Below, one piece after another: positions 44,307 through 55,089 of a stretch of DNA of 64,000 nt; positions within the stretch are counted from its first letter, which is position 1; each line of letters starts with the position of its first letter. Both the position numbers and the translations under genes were made by a program. The stretch spans positions 248,001 to 312,000 of the forward strand of contig CM034099.1 in the NCBI GenBank assembly GCA_019914945.1, given 5' to 3'. The stretch comes from Typha latifolia. Lineage: Eukaryota; Streptophyta; Magnoliopsida; Poales; Typhaceae. The notes beneath the pieces are model-generated. The model was not told the DNA's origin. It saw only the letters and a list, made by a program, of their open reading frames with translations, and did not search any database.

Positions 44307-45914
44307 GTACAGAATTCCGAGCTATGATGGACTGGACTTTTTGTTTGGTATGGTATGTTATGGTATGGTATGGTGAACCCTATGCAAGTGGTGAAAAGAG
44401 AGAGGTCTAATTGGTCTTGGGAGGCCCTTTCAAGGTAGACAAGCCTGGAAATGCTCCATGTTATGGGGGCACAAAGGGAGTGGATTGTGAGACAGTGCTG
44501 CTTGGAGATGACATGCTTGGCCTTCTCAAGAATTTAGAGGAGTTGTATTGGTTGATGTCTAGAGCTAGCTTTTAAATATCATCAGCTATTAGTGTCATCA
44601 GGACTTTTGGCCCGGCTTGGCTTTGGCTTTGGCTTAGCTTTTCTATTTCTCAGTCTCTCTGCTGGTCATAACTATAACTAGGTCCCAAAGGAATTGAATC
44701 CAAACCCCAATTTTGTACAAAATCCTCTAACAGTGGACCGACCATCTACCATTTGCTTAACTTTTGCAACAGATCAACAAGTTTGACATTAGTTTTTGTT
44801 TTATAATGCATCTTACAAGCATATCAGTTTCATTAGTTCCCAATTATAATATATAAACCATATCGTGTATTGTTAGTCGCCAAAGATTTAATAAAAGATA
44901 TGTTTAGGAATAAAAATATTATTAGGTTTACAGATTCTAAGCTTTTCTTATTCTTTTTTTTAATCATTTTCAGAATATATATTGCAAGTCAGATTTCGCA
45001 CGCATAAATGAGAAGTAAAAAAAAAAAAAAAAAAAAAAATTTTTTTTGGTGCAAATTTTACAATATATATATATATATATTTGCCTAAAGTAGTTATTTG
45101 ATCACATTACAACTTGCAAGCCGAGCCAATCTAAAATAGACTTCTTTGGCTACTCCTATTTCTTAGTTCTCGAGCATTAATTACTTCCATCTTGGACTAT
45201 CTCGCAAAATTCCATCTCCTTGGTTTTGTCTGCTTCCCTGCACCCGGTTACAAAGGGTGAAGATACATTTGGCGCCCTCTGGTTGGCTAGACGCTGCTCG
45301 TGTGTATGTTGATTGTTGACCCGTGATTCGATTTGGGATCACGGATTCTCTACGGCCAGGTTGTAAGAACCACTTTAACAAGTAGTTAATAGTATGCATG
45401 AAATTCCTACAGCCACTTTGTTTGCTTTGTGTTGTTCTTAATCAATTATTAGTGCATAATTAATTAAACAAGTAAAATAGAAGAATATATAAGCAAGCAC
45501 TAACAATGATGGGACGCTTTAATTAAGCATATCCCCTTAATTACGCATAAAGACTATCAACTCCACCTCATCCTAAACTTTTTTTTTTCTTTTTTCTTTT
45601 AACAACTCACAATGGCCAAATTAAACGTTGGCTTGTGACCTGTGACCCTACCAGCCGTGCTACCAATGCAATCAAAACCTACGATGCTTATTATAGAATA
45701 TCTTCTAACTGTTACTTAAAAAAGGGGTTTAACACCCTCATCTCCTCTAATGACGGCAATTTTGCACACTAATAGTATTTAGTCCTCAAATTTCTTGTAC
45801 AAAATAATTTGCTGCACGTGCACCCCACATGCACTTGTTCTGCCGTTTAGTCTAGAGAAAAACTTGAAAGCTCGACTCCTAACCAATCTTATCTTTTTAT
45901 TGTTAACAGTCTCC

Positions 45915-45945
<31 letters not shown>

Positions 45946-47429
45946 ATCGTAGATTTATATATATATATATAAGATATATTTCGGAAGGGGTTGGGCCTTG
46001 GTGGGCCGAATACCTTATTAACGAATAGGAACTTCAAGCTTCGCAAGCTTCGGCCCAACTAGGGCCCACCCAGCTCATTAAGTTAATTATTTGGCCTTTT
46101 GAGATGGTTGTTTTGATCATACCTCTTGTCATTGAAGGTGTGAAGAAAAATTAAAATTATTTAAAGATTACGACTAATCCACGATGATGATGATGATGAT
46201 GATGATGATTTGAACACAATCCACTTTTAAGCAGTGTAACACAGCGAAGATATCTATACGATTGCTTAATTAACTGGCACCGTAGTCTTGTCTTTGTCTC
46301 TTTCATTTGGATAATGAAATCATGCCTGAAACGATTATAAATGCCAAATTTAAGACGTGGCTAATTAGTAGTCTTGCTTATTCTTTAAGGAATAAGACTA
46401 TTGCTAGAGAGACTAATATATCAGGAAGAAAAGCGTGGCTTGTGGCCTCCTAGATATGGTCTAAACTTGAAAGCAAATGCATGGGTTGGTTAGTAACCAT
46501 CTGTCTGTTCTTTTGCTTCTGGAATTTAGAATTCAACTTCAAGAAAATTAATCTCTGAACTGCGATGATTTGTCTTGATGCCAATTTGCAAATAACCCAA
46601 CTCTTGTGGTCAACAATGACATGAAAGGTCTACTGTTTTTTTGTTGGTTTTGTGTATCGTTGCCATTTGGCCATTTTGCATTAGCAGGATACCATATTCT
46701 TTTTTTATTTTTATTTTTATTGTAGAGACTTCTATCTCTTAAACTCAAAGATTGAGATTGAAAAGAAATTTTTTTTTTTAATTATCTCTTCTTTCTTAAC
46801 CACTAATTACTATCCTGAGATGCCATTCTTAGGAAGAGGAGGAGGAAGAAGTAGTAGTAGTCACAGTCCAATCTTTATCATCATCCTAATAGTGGAGTCC
46901 CACTTAATTTTGGCAAAGCACATACTTTTTGGTATTCACCTTGCCAAGTGCCAAATCCGTGACTTCACTTTTGGAGAGCCCATAATTGCCATGGTTATTA
47001 CTTTGGAGAAGTATGGCATATTGAAGGACCACCATCCTTTACTGTGAGACTAAACACTTTGTAGCGGTGGGCCAAAATATTATTGATACCTAGCATTTGG
47101 ATAGTGATGGCTATCCAATTTGGAACTCCATCGTTTGCCACCAAAAATCAATTAAGGCACTTGTCTTGGCCCCATTGGAGCCCTGGCTTCATGGAATGGG
47201 AAATCTTGGAGTGTCTGATCCAATGGATTCTTGACATTAGGCTTCAAAGAGAAGCTATGTGCAAATCTAATCGAGTTTTTTTTCTTTTAACCATATCATG
47301 CCTCATCACAAACTTATATATTCTAACAGAATCACCTCTTAAATTTATTACCTAAAAATATATTTTTGGCTCATCAGTTATAAACATATGAACCCAAGAT
47401 AAAAATACTAAACTCTTCATTGTTTCATA
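44307..47429. other. Gene-poor intergenic DNA with simple repeats
   Basis: The first 300 bases hold the DUF1677 leader and promoter, including an ATGGT tandem (about 44347-44372). Simple repeats are A23-T8 at 45017-45047, (AT)n at 45065-45080, A29 at 45915-45943 and (GAT)9 at 46183-46209. Open frames here are short and lack motifs. The A29 tract could be a retroposon tail, but I could not define an element around it. Confidence 0.5.
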
Positions 47430-47749
47430 TGTGATGTAAAATGTGGCGCAATGTTCGATGAAAGGTGGACGTAGAAAAAAAAGTTGAATTAATATGTTTA
47501 AGTGTTGAAAGATATGAATAGTGGCATGAACACTATCAATGAAAAGGGCCTTGAAATTTTCCATTGATTGACGTAGAATACTCAAGTATTCAAACGTGTG
47601 GATGTGGATTTGAATGCATCAGTGAATCAAAAATTAATTTCAGTACCGAGATGTTTTATTTTTAGGTCAATTCAATATCTTTTTGGATTTATAAAAAGAA
47701 AGACTTATCTAACGGTTGGCATCATCCGAGAGGTTAACAAGATACTTTT

Positions 47750-47860
47750 TGTGTGGAGATCGTGAGAGGGTTTTTGGAGATCTCTTCTTTATCAAAACCC
47801 TAGGAGCCATTAAATAGAAAAGAGAAGTTTTTTATTTATCCAAGATTTACTTCAAGATAT

Positions 47861-47915
<55 letters not shown>

Positions 47916-48240
47916 GTATTTAGGTATGTGAGGTTTAACTATATAGGTTCTAATAGAGTTGACAAACTATTACCCAGGAAGTACAGGGCTAGTGAGAAAA
48001 AAGAACTTCAAACATTAGCTATTAGTGTCGAGAGGGATTGTAAATATTTATTATATCTATGATTATGCTATAATAATCTAAATCTGTGGAGAGGATTCAT
48101 GATTTTTACTAGTAGTTTATAAGTATGTTTTTTACGTAAAATTTTCGTGGTGTTTATTGTGTTCGCCTTCATTTTTTCATTTAATTTATTATTTGCCATC
48201 TGTTGTTATTTGTGTAGATTGGCTTATGAATATCATAAAT
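47750..48240 (+). mobile_element. Degenerate Ty1-copia LTR remnant, probably solo
   Basis: The stretch from GGGATTGTAAATATTTATTA (near 48028) through CATGATTTTTACTAGTAGTT and CGTAAAATTTTCGTGGTGTT to TTGTTATTTGTGTAGATTGG matches the R/U5 part of many plant copia LTRs as I know them. A (GA)24 tract at 47864-47911 lies upstream. No primer-binding site, gag/pol or second LTR follows, so it is a solo or truncated LTR. The left limit is uncertain and may reach about 47430. Confidence 0.55.
47864..47911. repeat. (GA)24 microsatellite
   Basis: This is an uninterrupted GA dinucleotide repeat of about 48 bases, followed by AAATAG. It sits inside or beside the copia LTR remnant, and its length suggests high polymorphism between individuals. 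Confidence 0.95.
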
Positions 48241-51060
48241 ATAAATTAAATCTCATCCATGCATAAACTAATTTTTTTTTCATTATCTAGATCTAAGCCT
48301 AATATTATTCTCTACTTTATTTCAATTATAGTATAATAGACCTCTCTAATTTATCTAATTAATGAATAAATATAAATTAAAGAATAATATTCTCTTCTCA
48401 TTTATTATATTTATCTCTAGTAGGAATAAAATGCTAAAGAAATTAGCATTTCGTGTTTAGAATAAAGCATCTGCACTTTATAATTAATATAAAATATTAA
48501 TCAGCATTTTATTGTTAAAAAAAGAGAGAGGTGATAATTGACTTGTTAAAAATAAACCACTTTTGGGGAGTGAAATATTATTCAGGTAAATAAATGAATG
48601 AGAAGGGTCAGTTTGGTCAAAAACTCAATGTAGTCCTGTAACATATTCCATCACATTCATAACTCCATTGAAAGGAGTCTGATTTGAAAAGGATAAAGGT
48701 AAGGGTCTCCCAGTCCCAGACTTGATTGCTTTGGATGCTGGCAGTGAAGGGTCTCTCCAGAAGTTGATATCAGTTACACAATGGGCAAAAGGATGATGCC
48801 ATGGAGAGGTGACAACTTTTTTTCTGAAGGAAATTTGATGTGATTAATAGATATTAATAGAGACAAAAGTGAGCAATGTTGCATCCAATCAAGTGAATCA
48901 ACCATCCAAACATAGCACACAGACAAGGTTAGAAACTTATAGTACCCAAGTAAATTATTATGTAGGCAGGCAGAGGCAGGCATCAGTGCGCACATAGAAT
49001 AAGTAAACAAACTGGGATCATTTTATTTTCAATTCCAATGGTATCAGGGAAGAATTTGTTGATAAAGAGTACAAGAAAGAAGAATAAAATAATTGGTAGC
49101 TTGTACAGATAGATGTGCAATAATGAAAACAAAATTGTCCTTGATAAGATAATCCTGTTGGACTTTCATGTGTGGGAGGAGCCTCTAATAAAAATAAAAT
49201 AAAATAAAATTCTCTCATGCCACAAGTATTCAACAAATATGATCAAATTATTGAATAGTGTTCTCTCCTGTCTAATTCTTGGTCTCTATCCATGCCCACA
49301 TGATACCTAGCTAAACTGGACCCCATTTCCCATCAATCACCCTTCATCTTTCTACTGACATGACATCATTAGTGGAGAGGCACAAATTGCACTGGACCAT
49401 TATATATATATATACATATACTCTATTAATCTATAGTACTTTTTTTATTATTATTATTAATCACTCCAACCCAACTAGATACTTAAGAGTCCCTTGTTCG
49501 CCTACGTAGGTTATTGTCACCAATTCTAGCCCACATTACAACAGTTGTTATTAATTTAACATGCAAAATAATAATAATAATAATAATAAGAAGCGCAGAT
49601 GTGACAATATATTAAACTACTAAAGCATTTTACGTCTACTCCTTAGAATGGAATAAATTCTTAATTTTTTCCGCGCATTCTTCTTTCCCTAATCAGCACT
49701 TCCTTACTAAAGATTTCGTCAACTCACCCTCCTATCAATTCTTTTATCTAAAAAAAATTTGCAAGAATGAAACTCTGTTTCTATTTAATAGACGATAACA
49801 ATCTTTTAGGACTTTTTTTTTAAAAAAAAAAAAGAAAAAAATTTCTAATCAGACTTCTCATACGTGTCTCTTTCTTGCACCTTAACTCCTCGAGTCAATT
49901 ATAAGGCACCATTACTTCGCAGTAATTGTAGTAGCACAAGAGAGCAATCTAATAATATTTTTGATATGTATTAAAACTAAAAATTCAATTAAAAAAAAAG
50001 TGCTACTTGTAATAATATAATATAATGAAGCAATGATATTCTAATCAGCACCATTTTTAATGCTATGTCTCTAGGATTAGTGGTAATCTCCTCCTGCTGG
50101 AATTCGTGCTGTGGGGCCCGATCTCACGTGCAGCAACAAGGGCCCACGATGATTCTCTCGTACACGTGGCAGATAACGCCTGATCGAGATCAGGCCTCGT
50201 GGGGCCCAAGAGGAAAGGAGGGCAGAACGGTAATAATCGCTAATCGACAAAACTTGCCTAGAGAGTCGAGACGGGCCAGGAAAGCGATGGGATAAAAGCT
50301 AAGAGGATAACGAAAGGTACTGCTGAAACTCTCATACCACTGGAAGACGGGATAATTACGAATTGACCTGCGACGGATGTATACTACTTGGTCCCCCCCA
50401 CCCCCCTCACTCTTGGCTCTTGGCTCTTGGGCGGGTAGGCGTGTAAATAATGAGCGAGTTTGGGGGTAATCCAGGTATAGAGAAGTAAGAGCTGGGAGTT
50501 AGGTGGGATCCAAGGTGGGACCATACTAATCTTCAGTTACGTAACGCTTCTAATTCGAGCCGAGCCGAGCCGCTGCACTTAAAGGCTTGACGGCTTGCGT
50601 CTTTCCTGAAGAATTCGCGTATCTGCTAACTAGGATTTATAACATAACTAATTCTCAGAGTTAAGCCGGCTTTGTTTTGACTTTTAAGCCACATGAAACG
50701 TACAAAGTCGTAAAAGCTTGTTTCTTCTCCAATCGGCTCATTTGACTGACTCGAGCTGAGTCATTGTTTACGTGTTACCAACTCGCACTTCAAAGCTCCG
50801 AGACATCACGTAACGGAGGAGGCCACCGTTTTGATTGCACACGCGACCACGCTCATGCTTGGGGTAAGTATACAAGTGGTGCGCCTAATCTAATAAACTA
50901 TATTTTCTATAACTTCTCGTTGTAGAGAGAGATAATGGCGTTTCTCCTTTCCTATTTATTTCTTTTGGCGGAAACGACCAAACGAACCTCATCTCTCTCT
51001 CTCTCTCTCTCTCTCATCCAGATTAGCTAACCAACTTCCTCTTTAAATCCCAAAGAGCAA
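48241..51060. other. Intergenic region and FLZ gene promoter
   Basis: From 48241 to 50050 this is AT-rich spacer with (AAT)n at about 49566-49590 and poly-A/T runs. From 50050 GC rises, with two CACGTG elements (listed separately) and a CT repeat at 50994-51015 near the likely transcription start of the FLZ gene. No protein-coding gene is supported here. Confidence 0.5.
50125..50170 (+). promoter_or_regulatory. Two G-box/ABRE elements upstream of the FLZ gene
   Basis: CACGTG occurs at 50125-50130, and CACGTGGC, an ABRE-type G-box, at 50163-50170, 33 bases apart. Both lie in a GC-rich island about 0.9 kb upstream of the probable FLZ transcription start. Paired G-boxes often bind bZIP factors of ABA or energy signalling, which would suit an SnRK1-linked FLZ gene; that link is inference. 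Confidence 0.45.
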
Positions 51061-51633
51061 GACTAGCTATACAAAGAAAGAGAGAGGGAAGGAACGGAGG
51101 TTAACGGAGAGACCTTTATGGGGTTTTAGGCCGTAATTCGCGTTTGAGATTTGAATTGTATATCTATTGCTACATCCTTTGTTGTATTGAGTGGGTCGTG
51201 GTGAAAGACGAGATTTTTGCATTCAGATCATTAAGCTTGTCCAGACAAGACCTGTCTTTGCATTAATTTTTTCCTTTTTCTTTATAAGTTTTTGTATATT
51301 GATTTTTTTTTAGTAGCATAGCAGTTGGGTAAGGGAGGGAAGATTTTGCTTGTCCTACTACTCTTTCAAGAGGGTGAGCTAATAACTTACAGAGAAAGGA
51401 TCTTAGAGTGATCTTCTTGGTATCTCCAATTTGGTTGGTAGTTTGCATCTCTGGTGATCTCTGAGGAGGAGGAATCCAATTCAGCTCGTATAAGGTATGC
51501 ATGCTTCTCTTTGTGAACTCTAGTAGTTGTTCTGATCTCATACCTTTTAGCCTTCCTTTTCCTTAGCCATTTTTTGGTGTCTTCAATCTGCAGTTATTTT
51601 CCCATGTTTCTAAGATTTAGGATTCAAGACATC

Positions 51634-52578
51634 ATGCTGAGGAGGAGGTCTTCCTCAGTTGGCAGCAAGCAGAGCCTAGCTTCTGATAACTTCTCATCTC
51701 CCACTGCTACTACCAATAGGCCAACTTCTCCTTCTCTCTTCGCTTCCCCGAGACTCTTTCTTGGGCTCTCTTCAAATGGGTCCTCGGATTCTGAGATCTC
51801 CATAAGCCCGACTTCGATAATTGAGAGAGCCACCTTCTTCTCCCAGAAGAACCCAACATGGGCTGCTACCCCTGCTGCTGCTGCTACTGAGGGAAAGCAC
51901 CGATCTTGGTGCAGTAAAGACTCAGGAGCCATTGGACTTGGCCTTGTTGATGCGCTCAATGATGAGAAGATCAATGAGAGAACTCTGAGGCCACAGCTTA
52001 AGATTCAGATACCACCCCCTGTTCGATTCAACTCTGTTTCTTCAGCTGGGTCAGTGGAATCTCCTCTCTCCCCGATCGAATTCGGTCTCAAGAACAAAAG
52101 CTCACAGCTTGCTCTGTGTTCTCCTATGGGGCGATCTCCAATGGGTTCTGCTAACCTTGATCTTGACATGCTAACATCCTCTCCACTGCATGAAATAGAG
52201 CTTTCAGAGGACTACACTTGTGTCATCACGCATGGGCCTAATCCAAAGACGACCCACATCTTTGATAATTGCATCGTGGAGAGCTGTGGTGATGGGTTCA
52301 TCCCTTTGAGAAAGGAGAGTAGAGTCTCGGCTGTTGATCAATCGCCGTGCGCGGCGGATGATTTCTTGAGCTTTTGCTCTGCTTGCAAGAAGAATCTTGG
52401 GCAGGGGAAAGATACCTACATGTACAGGTTTGTTGCTACGATTATTTCAACTGACAAAATTAATTCCATATGATTCTGCCACTTGAATTATTAATTTCCC
52501 TTTTCCAGGGGGGAGAGAGCATTTTGTAGCAACGAGTGCCGCTCCAGAGAGATGCTGTTCGACGAGAGGATGCAATGA
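51634..52578 (+). CDS. FLZ-domain (DUF581) protein, SnRK1-interacting type
   Basis: Two exons, 51634-52427 and 52509-52578, join in phase 2 (AG|G) to give 287 residues from MLRRRSSSVGSKQS. An upstream in-frame ATG at 51604 would add ten residues. I prefer 51634 because family members begin with a basic MLxxRS-like stretch. The N-terminal two thirds are Ser/Pro-rich and disordered. The FLZ zinc finger is at about 244-282: FLSFCSACKKNLGQGKDTY, then FCSNECRSREML, with the C-x2-C and C-x3-C pairs intact. FLZ proteins bind the SnRK1 kinase alpha subunit and act as scaffolds in energy and stress signalling. A leader intron is likely at 51495-51593 (TAAG|GTATGC to CTGCAG). Confidence 0.92.
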
Positions 52579-53423
52579 GTTCTTGTTAGACCTCTCGGAA
52601 TATATTTTTTTTCTTCTCTTCTTCTTTCTCTTGTAAATTTTTATTGTGTTTGTAGGCGGTTCAAAGAGTTCAAAAATAATTCCTTTTTAAGTTTCTTGTT
52701 TTATTTTCCTTGGATGCTTCCAACGGAGGAGTGCTTCTGAGGAGAATTTTTGTAGAGATTGTTGTTAAAGGTTGCTACTGGGATTATTTGCAGATTGGTA
52801 AGTGACATATGAAGTTTAGCTTAATGCTGTACTGGGAGGCCATTGTTAATCTACACTTAGTTGCTTGCCAAACTATTAAAAAGAGTAGATATATCATCTT
52901 CTATCCTCTCCAATTCCACCACTAGGACCAACGGTTGTCGCCCCGAAGGAACACCGATCTCTTGATAATAAAAAAAAAACTGACAATTTTATTGATGAAA
53001 AGTAATCATGTACAAACTAAGGTTCTAGTAACCAAAGAATAGAAGAATTTGCACTCATCTTTAAGAGATTGCGCATCAATCTACAAATGACCCATATTTT
53101 AAAACCTAAAACAATGCAGTAAACTAATGGTAGAAGGCCCAATATATCTAAATAATCTAACTCAAACTGCTGACTTGACTTCCATTTGACAACTTCAGAA
53201 TTCCCATTACTTCTGCTGCTGCTTTGTCAAACCCACCTGCATTAAGATACTTTCTTTCTGTATGAAAGGCATGAAACTTGACTATATCCATCAGTGGAAG
53301 TATTTCAAAATGATTTGTACCGGGTATAAAATCATCTGGATTTATCCATCTTTAGAGTTAAGAGATGCAAACATAGTAAATATTGCAGTAAAACTACATA
53401 AAATTACCTGAAGTAATCACACT
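52579..53423. other. Convergent 3' regions of the FLZ and nsLTP genes
   Basis: The two genes point at each other here. FLZ 3'UTR probably ends near 52750. On the minus strand the nsLTP 3'UTR may contain an intron (donor CTTCAG|GTAATT at about 53407, acceptor TTAATGCAG near 53240) and ends near an AATAAA at about 52987 (minus strand). No other gene is seen. Confidence 0.4.
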
Positions 53424-53935
53424 TCACTGGCTGGGGGACGTTAACGGAGGAACAGGCATTGCTGTCAATGTCCAACAACAGAATAGTTTAGTTAATCAAC
53501 AAAGAAAGAATGATTGCTTTTTAAAAGATGAAGCCGTAGGAGAACAGTAACTTTCATCATTTATATTGTAATGTATGTGCAAATCCAGAATTAAAGGAAC
53601 ATACTTTGGCATTCGCTAATCGGTGGAGTTTGAAGATTACAAAATCCGGGAAGGGCGAGAGCGCGGTTCTGATCGATCTGGATGCCGAGCAGCTTTGCGA
53701 CGTCGCCGTTAAGGATGTGGCAGAGGCAGAGTGGCTGTGATCCTAGCACATTGCTGAGATTAATGCAGCAACCCGACGGTGGAGACGGTTCGTGATCTGT
53801 GATGTAGTCCAGGCATGGCATCATATTAAGCAGAGTTTGCACACAATTGGCTTGAGCAGGTGCCGATGAGCCTGAGCTCAAGAGGGACATGAGGACGAGG
53901 AGTAGGACCGCCATTGTTAAGCACTTGGTTGGCAT
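53424..53935 (-). CDS. Non-specific lipid-transfer protein (8-Cys motif), secreted
   Basis: Two exons, 53935-53605 and 53461-53424, give 122 residues. A signal peptide (1-29, MAVLLLVLMSLLSSG core) precedes the eight-Cys motif: C31, C41, C56-C57, C70-x-C72, C99 and C109, spaced C-x9-C-x14-CC-x12-CxC-x26-C-x9-C. This spacing is that of the LTPG/type-G-like group rather than LTP1 or LTP2. The second exon adds only TMPVPPLTSPSQ and no hydrophobic tail, so a GPI anchor is unlikely despite the kinship. Such proteins carry lipids through the apoplast for cuticle or suberin formation or defence. The sequence shows a clean TATA box. Confidence 0.9.
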
Positions 53936-54002
53936 TATAATGAGATGGAATTAAGCTAAAGAAAGACTTAGATGGATTGATGGATTTGTTGTGGAGGGAT
54001 GG

Positions 54003-54012
54003 CTATTTATAG
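54003..54012 (-). promoter_or_regulatory. TATA box of the nsLTP gene
   Basis: The minus strand reads CTATAAATAG about 70 bases upstream of the ATG at 53935, giving a leader of about 40 bases. It is the same sequence as the TATA box of the PQT3-like gene. Confidence 0.7.
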
Positions 54013-55089
54013 CATGAAGTTAGTTATTTAGATTAGTCCTTGAGAAGTGGTTGTTTGGATATTAAAGGATCGTAATATGGAGTGGTTGTTGGGATATTAA
54101 GGATTATGATATGATTTGGTTGTTTAGAAAGGGTTTTAGATGTGTAATCTCCTTTTTTTAATGGTTATCGGCCGGTTCCATGGTAGATGATATCTTTAAG
54201 AATTAGTTGATAAGATAACAGATTGAAGTTCTATTATAGCATCAGGAGCCGTTTAGGTACGTATAGATTCCATGGCAATCTCAATTTGGGATTAAATTCT
54301 ATCTAACTAAATTTAGTTTATCATCTGTGACTCCATTCTTCGAATTGTATACTAGTACACGCCTTCATGCCAGTGGTTATCTAAGATCAATTTTTATCTA
54401 ATTTAGTTGCTTATTTTATCTGATCGATCGTCTTCTGGTTCTTGCTTGTACTAACGAATCAAGTTGTGAATTTATGATTTGAACCAAGGCTTAACTCATA
54501 AATTAAGGATTATATAAAGACACACACAAAAGAGGAGAGTCATATAACTAAAGTAAGATTGTAAATGATCTGCATGGTGGTTTTTCTGGTCTAAACTGCG
54601 ATCTTGGAATAGAGGAACGATCTGATGCCACTTAGTACTCTTAAATCTGGATAAGCAATTAATCCTTTGATTCATCCAGAAGTATCACTATTTCATTCCC
54701 CTGGTAATTCTACAAGAATATGCTCAAGTGCCAAAATATTTACTCCTACTCTCTAAACATCAACCATCAAGCAGCTTGGCTACATTAACGAGTTCATCTA
54801 ATGCAAAACAATGGATGTAGCTCATTAGCACACCCAGCACCCAGCAAACAATGCAACCTAGCATAAAACTGCCTACAGCAATCATCAGTCATATGCTAAG
54901 TTAATGAGGTCCTTCAACTTTTAGAAATGCAACTAAAAGTTAAGCTCCACATGCCGCACGGTTCAATTTTTCCATTTGTAGGTGGATGATGTGAAGTCTC
55001 ATCATGAAAAAAACAAGTTTTCTCGCTGAATCAAGAATTGCAATGCCATAACACCATCGATAGTTGCTCAAAGGTGGATGATTCTAAAG
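54013..55089. other. Intergenic spacer, nsLTP promoter and SDE3 3'UTR
   Basis: The first few hundred bases are the nsLTP upstream region; two imperfect copies of ATATTAAGGATnnTATATG-like sequence occur near 54060 and 54098. The last 300 bases are probably SDE3-like 3'UTR. There is no further gene. Confidence 0.45.

Noticed and set aside
46820..47355. Open frames with hydrophobic stretches in the 44-51 kb gene-poor region
   Set aside because: Short, without conserved motifs or promoter signals; AT-rich chance frames.
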